From: Mariniphaga sp.
Lineage (GTDB): Bacteria; Bacteroidota; Bacteroidia; Bacteroidales; Prolixibacteraceae
Length of the DNA stretch: 64,000 bases
NCBI GenBank assembly: GCA_024636975.1
Contig: JAGXGA010000062.1
Coordinates: forward strand, 87,214-151,213
Direction of reading: 5' to 3'
This document shows, piece by piece, positions 1-8,873 of the stretch; the first letter of the stretch is position 1, and every line of letters starts with the position of its first letter. The notes under the pieces were generated by a model. That model searched no databases, was not told the origin of the DNA, and was given only the letters and a program-made list of their open reading frames with translations. A program made the position numbers and the translations under genes.

Positions 1-807
1 CCGGTCGAGCGCCTTCGGGTTAATTCCTGTTCCGTTGGTGCGTACCAGGTAATTAAACTGAATGCCGTCGAAATCTTTCATTGGCTGCCCGTTTACACTC
101 ACCTGTCCTCGGTTTATTTCGATTACATCGCCCGGGATGGCTATGCATCGTTTGATGTAGTTTTCGCGTTTATCAACAGGGCGTGCAACCACTTCCCCAA
201 AATTACGGGGGTCGGTCATGATGCGTTCCCGGCTGTAGGTTCGTACAAGCTGATAATAGCTTTGGTTCTGCATGTAAAGGGCTACTGTATCGCCCTCGGG
301 AAAGTGAAACACAACCACATCGTTGTTTTGAACATCCCCGAAGCCTGCCAGCCTTTTGTAGGGGCGTTTAATCCATTCCACATACGACTTTGTGGTACGG
401 CTCAGCGGCATGGTGTTGTGCACAAACGGGAACGACAATGGTGTGTTGGGTGTTTTGGGACCGTACGCTACCTTGCTCACGAACAGGTAGTCGCCCACAA
501 GTAGTGATTTTTCCATTGATGAGGTGGGAATGGTGTAGGCTTCAATGAAAAACATACGAATGAACGTGGCGGCTATTACCGCAAAGATGATGGCATCAAT
601 CCATTCCACCACTTTGGTTTGTTTTCCTCCGGGCGGGTCTTTCTTTTTCCAGAACGCCCAATGTACCCTTTGGGTAACATAAATATCGAAAATTATAGCC
701 AGGCCAATCAGCCAGAAGTAATTGCCCAGCCAGATTACCCAAAGGGTGTACAGGGTGCCAACTACAAAAAATTTAAACCATTTGCTGGTTAGTATTCCAC
801 TTGTCAT
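1..807 (-). CDS. lepB: Signal peptidase I (3' end outside window)
   Basis: Membrane-anchored serine protease that removes signal peptides from exported proteins (peptidase family S26). Reading the minus strand from ATG at 807, the protein begins MTSGILTSKW, has hydrophobic segments at about residues 12-42 and 70-88, and then the catalytic-serine box IPTSSMEKS (Ser about 97). The catalytic-lysine box NYIKRCIAIPGD follows further on. The N-terminal two-span anchor of about 90 residues is typical of Bacteroidota homologues. The C-terminus runs off the left edge of the window. It lies 10 bp downstream of dapB on the same strand, so the two are probably cotranscribed. Identification is firm. Confidence 0.93.
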   Translation of the reverse strand, partial: MTSGILTSKWFKFFVVGTLYTLWVIWLGNYFWLIGLAIIFDIYVTQRVHWAFWKKKDPPGGKQTKVVEWIDAIIFAVIAATFIRMFFIEAYTIPTSSMEKSLLVGDYLFVSKVAYGPKTPNTPLSFPFVHNTMPLSRTTKSYVEWIKRPYKRLAGFGDVQNNDVVVFHFPEGDTVALYMQNQSYYQLVRTYSRERIMTDPRNFGEVVARPVDKRENYIKRCIAIPGDVIEINRGQVSVNGQPMKDFDGIQFNYLVRTNGTGINPKALDR

Positions 808-817
808 TAGATGTAAA

Positions 818-1534
818 TTATATTTTTAATAGATCTTTCATGGTGAGAATGCCTTTTTTGTCGAGGCTGTATTCGGCGGCCAGTACTGCTCCCAGGGCAA
901 ACCCCTTGCGGCTTTTAGCGCTGTGGGTAATTTCAATGAAGTCAACTTCTGAATCGTACCGGATGGTGTGTATTCCCGGGACTTCCCCTACGCGTTCCGA
1001 CCGGATAAGTAGTTCGTTTTGTGCCGGAGGATCTTTTTCAACCCATTTTTCGATGTCAGGTAAAACATCTATAATATCTTCTGCAAGGCTCAGTCCGGTA
1101 CCGCTAGGGGCATCAAGCTTCTGGGTATGGTGCACCTCGGTCATTTCCGGTTTGTAATCCGGGTGCGAGGACATAAGTTCAGCCAGTTTACGGTTCAGTT
1201 CAAAAAAAAGGTTAACACCCACTGAGAAATTGCTGCCGTAAAAAAAAGTACCGTTGGTTTCCAGGCATCGGGCATGTACTTCATCGCGGCGTTTCAGCCA
1301 GCCGGTGGTTCCGCTGACAACAGGAATGCCGGCTTCAAAACACTTGTAGTAATTATCGACAGCTGTTACGGGTATGGTAAATTCAATGGCGACATCGCAC
1401 TTTTGCAGGTTTTCAACAGTTAGTTCGTGTGGGTTGTCAATGTCAATTATCAATAAAATTTCGTGGCCGCGGGATTGGGCAATCTTACCGATTTCCTTCC
1501 CCATTTTCCCGTAGCCTATCAAAGCTAACTTCAT
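818..1534 (-). CDS. dapB: 4-hydroxy-tetrahydrodipicolinate reductase
   Basis: Cytosolic NAD(P)H-dependent reductase of the lysine/diaminopimelate pathway. The 238-residue protein has an N-terminal Rossmann motif (GYGKMGKEIG, residues 8-17) and the family substrate-binding/catalytic signature HHTQKLDAPSGTG (about residues 135-147). It is shorter than the 273-residue Escherichia coli enzyme, as is usual in Bacteroidota. Its stop lies 10 bp before lepB, giving a dapB-lepB pair. A -7 element of the Bacteroidota type (TATCTTTG on the minus strand) lies at 1568-1575, about 35 bp upstream of the start. Confidence 0.95.
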   Translation of the reverse strand: MKLALIGYGKMGKEIGKIAQSRGHEILLIIDIDNPHELTVENLQKCDVAIEFTIPVTAVDNYYKCFEAGIPVVSGTTGWLKRRDEVHARCLETNGTFFYGSNFSVGVNLFFELNRKLAELMSSHPDYKPEMTEVHHTQKLDAPSGTGLSLAEDIIDVLPDIEKWVEKDPPAQNELLIRSERVGEVPGIHTIRYDSEVDFIEITHSAKSRKGFALGAVLAAEYSLDKKGILTMKDLLKI

Positions 1535-1716
1535 GTTTTTTTATTTCGGTTCTTATTTATATTGCCACAAAGATAATAGTTTAGTCAAATCTAGCCAGAG
1601 TGCATTGTAACTTAAAATTATTTCGACCAAAGAACCTTAGTACAGGTTAAACTGTCATATAAGTAGCTTTTCCTTATAAATTTTACCGAAAAGCATTATT
1701 TTTGGAACAAATGATC

Positions 1717-2550
1717 ATGAAGAATATAAAACTTGTAGCTACAGATTTAGACGGTACTTTTTTGAGGAACGATCGCACCATCAGCCAGCGGAACCTTGAA
1801 GCCCTGGAACAGTTGGGGGAACTGGGCATTCTCAGAGTGGCAGCTACCGGCCGTAACCTGCGAAAAGTTTCGGAAGTTATTGCTGCCGATATACCTTTTG
1901 ATTACATTGTCTACTCTTCGGGAGCAGGTATTTATAACTGGAAGGAAAAACGGCATATTTTTCAGCAGAACATCGGTTCGGAGGCAGCAACCCTTCTTTC
2001 AGACTATTTCCGTAAAATGAACTACAACTTCTCAGTCTTTGCACCGGCACCCGATAACCACAGGTTGTGGTTTCACAAAGGTGGAGAGGAGTGTGAGGAA
2101 TTTAACCGTTTTTTTTCGTTCCACGACACGTGGTCCGAAATGTTGCCTGTCAACGGTAGCTTTAATAAAGGGCTTTGCCAGTTTTTACTCATTATACCTG
2201 AAAATGAGGAAAATTTTTCGTTGCTGAAAAAAGAAATTGAAGTGCAGTCGGATCAGATTCGGGTCATCAGGTCTTCTTCGCCGGTAACCAGGGGATACAT
2301 CTGGGTGGAGGTATTTCACCACGAGGTTTCCAAAGGTCAGGGGGTGAAGCATCTGTGCAGCCTGCTATCCATTCCTGAGGAAGAGACGGCAGGTGTTGGG
2401 AATGACTACAACGACCTCGATCTGTTGAATTTCACCGCTTATTCGTTCGTTGCAGGAAATGCCCCCGGACCGGTTAAGGATTGGTTCCAGGAGGTGCCTT
2501 CAAACGAGGAAGATGCTTTTTTTCATGCTGTTCAACCCTTATTGCCATAA
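1717..2550 (+). CDS. Cof-type HAD-superfamily sugar/cofactor phosphatase
   Basis: Haloacid dehalogenase-like phosphatase of the Cof/YbiV (subfamily IIB) type. These enzymes dephosphorylate sugar phosphates or cofactors in the cytosol; the substrate cannot be told from sequence. Motif I is DLDGTFLRND near the N-terminus, motif II the Ser in YSSGAG, and motif IV GNDYNDLDLL near the C-terminus, with a cap domain between II and IV. I start at ATG 1717 (MKNIKLVATDLDG); an in-frame ATG at 1711 and a TTG at 1702 are alternatives. A -7 like TATTTTTG at 1697-1704 would leave almost no leader for the earlier starts. Confidence 0.88.
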   Translation: MKNIKLVATDLDGTFLRNDRTISQRNLEALEQLGELGILRVAATGRNLRKVSEVIAADIPFDYIVYSSGAGIYNWKEKRHIFQQNIGSEAATLLSDYFRKMNYNFSVFAPAPDNHRLWFHKGGEECEEFNRFFSFHDTWSEMLPVNGSFNKGLCQFLLIIPENEENFSLLKKEIEVQSDQIRVIRSSSPVTRGYIWVEVFHHEVSKGQGVKHLCSLLSIPEEETAGVGNDYNDLDLLNFTAYSFVAGNAPGPVKDWFQEVPSNEEDAFFHAVQPLLP

Positions 2551-2604
2551 ATTGTTGTAATGGTAAGTCAGAAATGTTTACAAATGCCAGAAAAATACTA
2601 TTAT

Positions 2605-5406
2605 ATGAAATACCTGATTAGTGCTTTTTTATTTTTAATTGTCATATCTGCAATGTCGCAGCAGAATTTTGATCTCAGTAAGCCCATACCGGTTGATCCG
2701 GAAGTATCGAAGGGGGTGTTGGATAATGGCCTGACCTATTACGTGAGGGCAAACGACGAACCCCGCAACCGTGCAGAACTAATGTTGGTTGTAAATGTAG
2801 GGTCGGTGAATGAAGATGACGATCAGCAAGGCCTGGCCCATTTTCTGGAGCACATGGCTTTTAATGGTACGGAAACCTTTCCGAAGAATGAGCTGATTTC
2901 CTATTTTGAATCTATTGGTATGGAGTTCGGACCTGAGATAAATGCCTATACCAGCTTCGATGAAACGGTATACATGCTGAAAGTACCACTCGATTCGGCA
3001 CTTTATCTTGAAAAGGGAATACAGGTACTGTATGACTGGGCTTCACAAATCACTCTTTCTGAAGAAGAAATCGATAAAGAACGGGGGGTTATCCGGGAAG
3101 AGTGGCGCGGAGGAAGAAATGCCCAGTTCAGGATGCAACAGGAGTGGCTGCCGGTTTTGCTGCACGAATCAAAATATGCCCAACGGCTTCCAATAGGTGA
3201 GATAGAGATCATTGAAAATTTTTCGCCCGACGTGCTTCGCCGGTTTTACAACAACTGGTACCGTCCCGATCTGCAGGCTGTGATTGTAGTGGGAGATTTT
3301 AACCAGGAAGAAATGGTTCAGAAGGTAAAAGATAAATTCTCGAACTTGTCAGTAGCACAAAACCCACGCGAACTGCAAGACCATCCTATTCCTCCACACG
3401 AAGAAACCCTTATTAGCATTGCAACGGATAAGGAGGCACAGTATCCTGTTGCATATATGTTTCACAAGCACCCAATGGAGGTTACAGAAACTGTAGGCGA
3501 CTACCGGGAAACGATAAAGCAAAGCTTATACAATTCGATGATCAACAACCGGCTTTCTGAGCTTACGCAGAAAGCCGATCCTCCGTTTATTATGGGGCAG
3601 TCATCATACACCGAGTTATTTGGCCCCATGAGTGTATACCAATCGGCTGCTGTCGGCCACAACGACCGTATTGAAGAGGGTCTCAAAGCTGTATTGCTAG
3701 AGAACGAACGGGTGAAACAATTCGGCTTTACAGAAACGGAGCTTGAACGTAATAAAAAGTCGTTGATGAACCGCATTGAGAAAGCATATAAAGAGCGCGA
3801 CAAGCAAAAATCAATTAATTATGCAGAAGAATATAAGCGCAACTTCCTGATGACTAAGGAACCCATTCCCGGTATAGAAAAGGAATATGAATATTTTCAG
3901 TCATTTCTTCCGGATATCACATTGGAGGAGGTGAATAAACTTGCCGATGAATGGATAACGGAAGAAAATAGCGTAGTGGTGGTAACTGCTCCTGAAATTG
4001 AAGGCATGGATGTACCAACAAAGGAGGAAGTACTGGACTTGCTGCAGGAAGTGGAACAAACTGAATTGGAACCATATGATGATGCTGTGGCCGATCTTCC
4101 ATTAATTTCGGATGAGCCATGGGCTAGTCTGGTAGTGGAAGAGGAATCACTGGAGAATGTGGAAGCTACTGAATGGACTCTACAGAATGGTGCTAAAGTG
4201 GTGATTAAACCAACCAATTTCAAAGAAGATGAAATTCTTTTTAATGCCTGGAGTCCGGGCGGTACTTCGCTATACAGTAAAGAGGATGCTATTTCAGCAG
4301 ATTTTGCAGCTACAATAATGTCCATGAGTGGTATTGCCGGTTTCGACAACATTACCCTTGAAAAAATGATGGCCGATGAAGTATTTAGTCTTAATCCCTA
4401 TATTTCAGAACTCAGAGAAGGGTTTAACGGTAACTCTACGGTTGAAGACCTGGAGGTGATGCTCCAGATGGTTTACCTTTATTTTACCCAGCCGCGTTTT
4501 GATGAAACCAGCTTCCAGGCGTACATGACAAGGATGGAAGGTGTTCTCCAGAACAGGACTGCTTCGCCCGAAGCTGTTTTCCAGGATACCCTGCAGACGG
4601 TTCTGGCTAATTACCATGACCGGGCCCGCCCTATGTCAACAGAATTGTTAAAGGAGGCAGAATTTAACCGCATAAGGGATATTGGCAAGGAACGGTTTAG
4701 AAATGCTGCCGATTTTACCTTCTTTTTTGTTGGAAATATCCACCCCGATACGCTAAAACCACTTGTGGAGAAATACATCGGGGGGATTCCATACATGGAT
4801 GAAAACGAGGACTGGCGCAATTTGGGTATTGATCCACCAAAAGGAGTAGTTCAGAAAACAGTAAAAAAAGGACAGGAAGATAAGAGTATACAGTACATCG
4901 TGTTTCATGGCGACTTTGACTATTCTTCTGAAAATGCCATTGAACTGGATGCTGTCGGCAGAATTTTATCAACCCGCCTGCTCGAAGAAATCCGTGAAGA
5001 AAGAAGCGGGGTTTACTCTATAGGGGCCAATCCTTCTTCATCCAAATACCCGGATCAGGAATATAAAGTTTACATTTCTTACGGCACCGACCCTGAAAAA
5101 CTTGAAGAACTGAAGCAAGCCGTATTTGATGAAATCAGGCATTTTATGGAAAACGGTCCGTCAGAAGAAGAACTTTCAAAGGCTAAAGAAAAAATGTTAC
5201 GTGAACGGGAGTTGGCTTTGCGTGAAAACAGGTTTTGGCTGAACATCCTGAGCAATACATATTACCTGAAGGACGGAGATTTTTCGGAATTCGGAAAATA
5301 CGAAGATATCGTACATAGCCTCACTGAAAAACAGATTCAGGAAGCATTTAAGAACTATTTCAATTTCGACAATTACGTGAGCGTGGCATTGCGCCCAGGC
5401 GAATAA
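2605..5406 (+). CDS. Secreted M16 family zinc peptidase (PqqL/pitrilysin-like)
   Basis: Large exported metallopeptidase of the insulinase/pitrilysin family. I start at ATG 2605, where a clean signal peptide begins (MKYLISAFLFLIVISAMSQQ); an in-frame ATG at 2560 would add 15 hydrophilic residues. The inverted zinc motif HFLEH lies at residues 79-83, with the distal glutamate in the following EEIDKERGVIREEW segment. A second M16 half after about residue 500 lacks the HxxEH motif, as expected for the non-catalytic half. The 933-residue length fits two M16 repeats. Probably periplasmic; a strong hairpin terminator follows at 5430-5470. Confidence 0.9.
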   Translation: MKYLISAFLFLIVISAMSQQNFDLSKPIPVDPEVSKGVLDNGLTYYVRANDEPRNRAELMLVVNVGSVNEDDDQQGLAHFLEHMAFNGTETFPKNELISYFESIGMEFGPEINAYTSFDETVYMLKVPLDSALYLEKGIQVLYDWASQITLSEEEIDKERGVIREEWRGGRNAQFRMQQEWLPVLLHESKYAQRLPIGEIEIIENFSPDVLRRFYNNWYRPDLQAVIVVGDFNQEEMVQKVKDKFSNLSVAQNPRELQDHPIPPHEETLISIATDKEAQYPVAYMFHKHPMEVTETVGDYRETIKQSLYNSMINNRLSELTQKADPPFIMGQSSYTELFGPMSVYQSAAVGHNDRIEEGLKAVLLENERVKQFGFTETELERNKKSLMNRIEKAYKERDKQKSINYAEEYKRNFLMTKEPIPGIEKEYEYFQSFLPDITLEEVNKLADEWITEENSVVVVTAPEIEGMDVPTKEEVLDLLQEVEQTELEPYDDAVADLPLISDEPWASLVVEEESLENVEATEWTLQNGAKVVIKPTNFKEDEILFNAWSPGGTSLYSKEDAISADFAATIMSMSGIAGFDNITLEKMMADEVFSLNPYISELREGFNGNSTVEDLEVMLQMVYLYFTQPRFDETSFQAYMTRMEGVLQNRTASPEAVFQDTLQTVLANYHDRARPMSTELLKEAEFNRIRDIGKERFRNAADFTFFFVGNIHPDTLKPLVEKYIGGIPYMDENEDWRNLGIDPPKGVVQKTVKKGQEDKSIQYIVFHGDFDYSSENAIELDAVGRILSTRLLEEIREERSGVYSIGANPSSSKYPDQEYKVYISYGTDPEKLEELKQAVFDEIRHFMENGPSEEELSKAKEKMLRERELALRENRFWLNILSNTYYLKDGDFSEFGKYEDIVHSLTEKQIQEAFKNYFNFDNYVSVALRPGE

Positions 5407-5429
5407 ATAAGCGATTATAACTGACTTTT

Positions 5430-5470
5430 AAAATACACTTTTCAATAATTAATGTTGAAAAGTGTATTTT
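5430..5470. terminator. Perfect-stem intrinsic terminator
   Basis: A 16-bp perfect inverted repeat: AAAATACACTTTTCAA at 5430-5445 and its reverse complement at 5455-5470, separated by 9 nt. The 3' arm ends in TTTT. It lies between the M16 peptidase and the next gene on the same strand, so it separates two transcription units. Confidence 0.8.
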
Positions 5471-5491
5471 CGTATGGTCAGAAACTAAATT

Positions 5492-6103
5492 ATGAAGATA
5501 TATACACCGCTGTCAGTTGTCGTTCGGGTTGTTTTTTATTCCTTATTGCTGTTTGGAGCAGCTGAGATGGTGAGGCTTGACGCCTTATTTCCCATGGAAG
5601 AAGGTTATTATGGGGAAATCAGCTTTACTGAGTTTTCGCAGGAGATTATTTTGTTTGTGCTATCAGTGATGTACCTGTTTGCCGGGCTAAGATACCGGGA
5701 AATACAGCCGGTAACAAATATTTTGGCATTGGTATTCCTGGCTTCATGCATCCGTGAATTTAATTTCCTTATCGACTGGTGGTTTTATCTTGTTTTACCG
5801 GTATTGCTGGTGATCATCTGGTTGCTGTTCCGCGACTACCGTAAGCTGAAACCGGCAACGGCTGCTTTTTTTTCATTGCCGTCCTCGGGTTGGTTTCTTT
5901 CAGGATTTCTGATCACCTTTGTTTTTAGCCGGCTGATGGGACGTTCATCCTTCTGGCGGATACTTTACGATGAAAGCACCTACCGTATTGCCAAGGCGGC
6001 TACAGAAGAAGGAATGGAGCTGGCCGGTGATGTTATAATGCTGATTTCTGCTTTGGAGCTTTTCATTATCATTGGTTATTTGAATAGAAAGGAGCAGGGA
6101 TGA
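5492..6103 (+). CDS. Hypothetical multi-spanning membrane protein
   Basis: A 203-residue protein with about five to six predicted membrane segments, including residues 10-25, 45-65, 73-90, 97-115, 128-148 and 180-197. The segments are separated by short basic loops. I recognise no enzymatic motif. The stop overlaps the start of the following glycosyltransferase (ATGA, 6100-6103), so the two are translationally coupled. This suggests a joint role, perhaps in cell-surface glycan or lipid modification, but that is inference from context only. Confidence 0.75.
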   Translation: MKIYTPLSVVVRVVFYSLLLFGAAEMVRLDALFPMEEGYYGEISFTEFSQEIILFVLSVMYLFAGLRYREIQPVTNILALVFLASCIREFNFLIDWWFYLVLPVLLVIIWLLFRDYRKLKPATAAFFSLPSSGWFLSGFLITFVFSRLMGRSSFWRILYDESTYRIAKAATEEGMELAGDVIMLISALELFIIIGYLNRKEQG

Positions 6104-6981
6104 AAGTATGCGGGTTTACATTTATCCGCAATGCCGTGAAGTTCGATTTTCCGGTTGTTGAAGCCATTTCGTCGGTATTACCCCTGTGTGACCATTTTGT
6201 TGTTGCGGTGGGTAATTCAGATGATAGTACACGGGAACTGATAAAAAGAATTGCTTCCGAAAAGATTTCAATTGTGGATACTGTGTGGGATGAAAATTTA
6301 AAGCAGGATGGGGTGGTATATGCTGCCGAAACCGACAAGGCATTTGATGCCGTTTCGCCGGAATACGACTGGTGTTTTTATATTCAGGGGGATGAGGTAC
6401 TGCACGAAAAATATCTGCCGGCAGTGAGGAAGGCAATGCACGAAAACCTGCACCGGCAGGAGGTGGATGGGTTGCTTTTCGGATACAGGCATTTTTATGG
6501 AACCTACGACTATATAGGTGATTCACGCAAATGGTACCGCAATGAGATACGGGTTATACGCAACAATAAAAGAATTCGTTCGTACCGTGATGCACAGGGA
6601 TTCAGGAAGAACGGAAGGAAGCTGAAAGTGGCGCCTGCAAATGCCTATATATACCATTACGGCTGGGTACGCCCCCCATCATTCATGCAGGAGAAAATCG
6701 ATGAAGTACGTAAGTTTTATAAAGGCATACCGGATGAGCAGGTAACGCAAAGGGCCAATAAGAAAGTGTTCGACTATAACGGTCAATACGATGCTCTGAG
6801 GCGATTTGAAGGAACACACCCTGAAGTTATGCAATCACGGATAGCACGGCAAAACTGGCAGGTGGATGTTGATGTAAAGCTGATCAGGATGAAGCCGAAG
6901 TACCGTCTTTTGTACTTTATTGAGAAGAAGTTTGGAGCCAGGTTGTTTGAGTACAGGAATTATGAGCTGGTGAAGAGTTAG
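6100..6981 (+). CDS. Glycosyltransferase family 2-like protein
   Basis: A 293-residue cytosolic protein beginning with the GT-A-like strand MKVCGFTFIRNAVKFDFPVVEAISSVLP. Next come the VVAVGNSDDSTREL nucleotide-sugar-binding segment and WCFYIQGDEVLHE, where the acidic pair stands in the place of the DxD metal site. This arrangement matches the short GT2-like transferases common in Bacteroidota surface-glycan loci. The acceptor and donor sugars are not predictable. It overlaps the upstream membrane protein by 4 bp, and a strong hairpin follows at 7032-7080. Confidence 0.8.
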   Translation: MKVCGFTFIRNAVKFDFPVVEAISSVLPLCDHFVVAVGNSDDSTRELIKRIASEKISIVDTVWDENLKQDGVVYAAETDKAFDAVSPEYDWCFYIQGDEVLHEKYLPAVRKAMHENLHRQEVDGLLFGYRHFYGTYDYIGDSRKWYRNEIRVIRNNKRIRSYRDAQGFRKNGRKLKVAPANAYIYHYGWVRPPSFMQEKIDEVRKFYKGIPDEQVTQRANKKVFDYNGQYDALRRFEGTHPEVMQSRIARQNWQVDVDVKLIRMKPKYRLLYFIEKKFGARLFEYRNYELVKS

Positions 6982-7031
6982 GAGAGACAGTTGGTATTGA
7001 AATTTTTCACGGTTTTGGGATGTTTTTACTC

Positions 7032-7080
7032 AATACAAAAGGAGAAAATTCTTTAGAAAAGAAATTTCTCCTTTTGTATT
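7032..7080. terminator. Bidirectional hairpin terminator
   Basis: AATACAAAAGGAGAAA at 7032-7047 pairs perfectly with its reverse complement at 7065-7080 (16 bp, 17-nt loop). It sits between the convergent glycosyltransferase (plus) and GH5 gene (minus), so it can end transcription from both sides. Confidence 0.75.
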
Positions 7081-7115
7081 GTAATTGATGCAACAGTATC
7101 AGCAGTTGTTGACTT

Positions 7116-8843
7116 TTACTGCTTTATAATTTTTTCTGTAGCCGTGATGTTTTTTCCTGAGAACCGGATAAAATACACACCGGGTTGGAGATTCGACACA
7201 TCAAGGTGGTTTTGTGTGTGATGGATTTTTTTATCCAGTACAGGTCTTCCCTGAAGGTTGAATACAGTGGCTTTAGTGACTGCTCCCTTATTGCTGAAAT
7301 ACAACTTATCCTTTACGGGATTAGGATATATTTCAAGTTTAAGGCTTTCGGGAATATTAATTCCTGTTGGTCCCTGAAATACGATTTCCTCAATTTTGAT
7401 ATCTGTAATGGTAAAATTAACACTGGAAATTCCCAGATCAAAAACCATGCGGGCTGCGTTATCTGTACTGCCCATATCAAAAACAAAGGTATAAATTGCA
7501 AAGGTGTCGGAAAGATTAACCCCGTTGTAACCGCTGTAAGCCGACCAGGGATCTCCTGACATGCCGATATAAACGGTTGCGCTTCTTGTAGTGTCGGCTT
7601 TTGCCTTGAATGAGAAGCGGTATTTTTTTCCTTCCTGCAGTGAAATGTTACCTTTAACCAGCTGCACATGCCACCCCTGGGAGCCGCCGGATGTGATGTC
7701 TGCAGTAATAGTATTTTCAGAACGGGTTAGTTGTGCTGAACCACCCTGTTGAGTATTCAGGTTCCATCCGTTAGTGCTTGTAGTAAAATTGGAAGTGTAA
7801 ATTGGTGTGCCAACATACTGACCTGCTTCGGGCATTTCATTATGCAAAAGGGCATCGGCCAGTGGTTGCAAAATAGTTTTGTTCGATGGATTATAAATTC
7901 CGAACCCTGCACTGAATTCCCAGTACGCCCAGCTCCATCCCAGCTCTTCCAGATAGCGTGACAGGAAAGTAGTCCAACGGACTCTTGAGTCGAGATCGGC
8001 TTTACTGTAGGCACCAAATTCGCCAATATGCACCGGTATGTCTGCCTGCTGTTCAATGGCCTTCAGGGGTGCAAACTCCTGGCGCATAACATCACGCTCG
8101 GTTTCAGTATCCAACCATTCGGTACCAAGCCATCCCTGGGATTGTTCACCTGACCATTCAGCTCCCTGGTGGGTAAACTGAAAAGGGTTGTAGTAATGAA
8201 CGGTTAGTATAACGTTGTCATCCTCGGGCAGTTCAAGCGATGAAAGGCCTCCCAGCCCTCCGTATTCTGGTGTTCCGATAAGCACTATTCGTTCCGGGTT
8301 ATCAATCCGGATGGTATCCAGCGCTTCCTTGTAAAACGCATTCCATTTTTCGGGTGTCAGATTACCGTGCGGTTCATTCATGATTTCAAACAACAGGCTG
8401 TCGGGGTAACCCTGGAAGAATTCAGAGATCTGTTTCCATTGCGACAGGAACCGGACCTTTTGTTGATCGGGGCTCTCATACAGTGCTTCGTGGTGGTGCA
8501 TATTGATAATGGCATACAGTCCGTTGTTCAACGCCGAATCCACTACCTGTTTTATGCGGTTAAGGAAGTTGCTGTATACGGTATAAGGCGCAGTGGATAA
8601 ACTGCGGTCAGTTGGTTCCCAACGAATGGGGATACGTACATGGTTAAAACCCAGTTCAGCAATGATACCGGCATACTCCGGTTTCCACTGATTTCCCCAT
8701 TCAGTTTCTGTAGGCGCTTCAAACATGTTGCCGTAATTGATTCCGCGGCCAAGTTTATCATTTATTTCAAAGGCTTTTTCTCTGTTCTGAGCACTTACCG
8801 AAAATGCCAGGGAAAGTAATAAGAATGTAAAAAATGATTTCAT
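7116..8843 (-). CDS. Secreted GH5 endoglycanase with CBM and T9SS sorting domain
   Basis: A 575-residue exported glycoside hydrolase of family 5, most likely an endo-beta-glucanase or mannanase. Domains in order: signal peptide (1-18, ending FSVSA-QN); GH5 barrel (about 20-335) with acid/base Glu157 in EIMNEPHG and nucleophile Glu275 in HIGEFGAY; a CBM4/9- or CBM11-like jelly roll (about 345-485); and a type A T9SS C-terminal sorting domain (about 497-575; YPNPVKDKLYF, LQPGVYFIRF). The last domain predicts export across the outer membrane. It lies 30 bp downstream of a shorter paralogue whose catalytic residues sit at identical positions, so the pair looks like a tandem duplication. Confidence 0.92.
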   Translation of the reverse strand: MKSFFTFLLLSLAFSVSAQNREKAFEINDKLGRGINYGNMFEAPTETEWGNQWKPEYAGIIAELGFNHVRIPIRWEPTDRSLSTAPYTVYSNFLNRIKQVVDSALNNGLYAIINMHHHEALYESPDQQKVRFLSQWKQISEFFQGYPDSLLFEIMNEPHGNLTPEKWNAFYKEALDTIRIDNPERIVLIGTPEYGGLGGLSSLELPEDDNVILTVHYYNPFQFTHQGAEWSGEQSQGWLGTEWLDTETERDVMRQEFAPLKAIEQQADIPVHIGEFGAYSKADLDSRVRWTTFLSRYLEELGWSWAYWEFSAGFGIYNPSNKTILQPLADALLHNEMPEAGQYVGTPIYTSNFTTSTNGWNLNTQQGGSAQLTRSENTITADITSGGSQGWHVQLVKGNISLQEGKKYRFSFKAKADTTRSATVYIGMSGDPWSAYSGYNGVNLSDTFAIYTFVFDMGSTDNAARMVFDLGISSVNFTITDIKIEEIVFQGPTGINIPESLKLEIYPNPVKDKLYFSNKGAVTKATVFNLQGRPVLDKKIHHTQNHLDVSNLQPGVYFIRFSGKNITATEKIIKQ

Positions 8844-8873
8844 ATATATAAATTTAAATGATTTATTAATTGT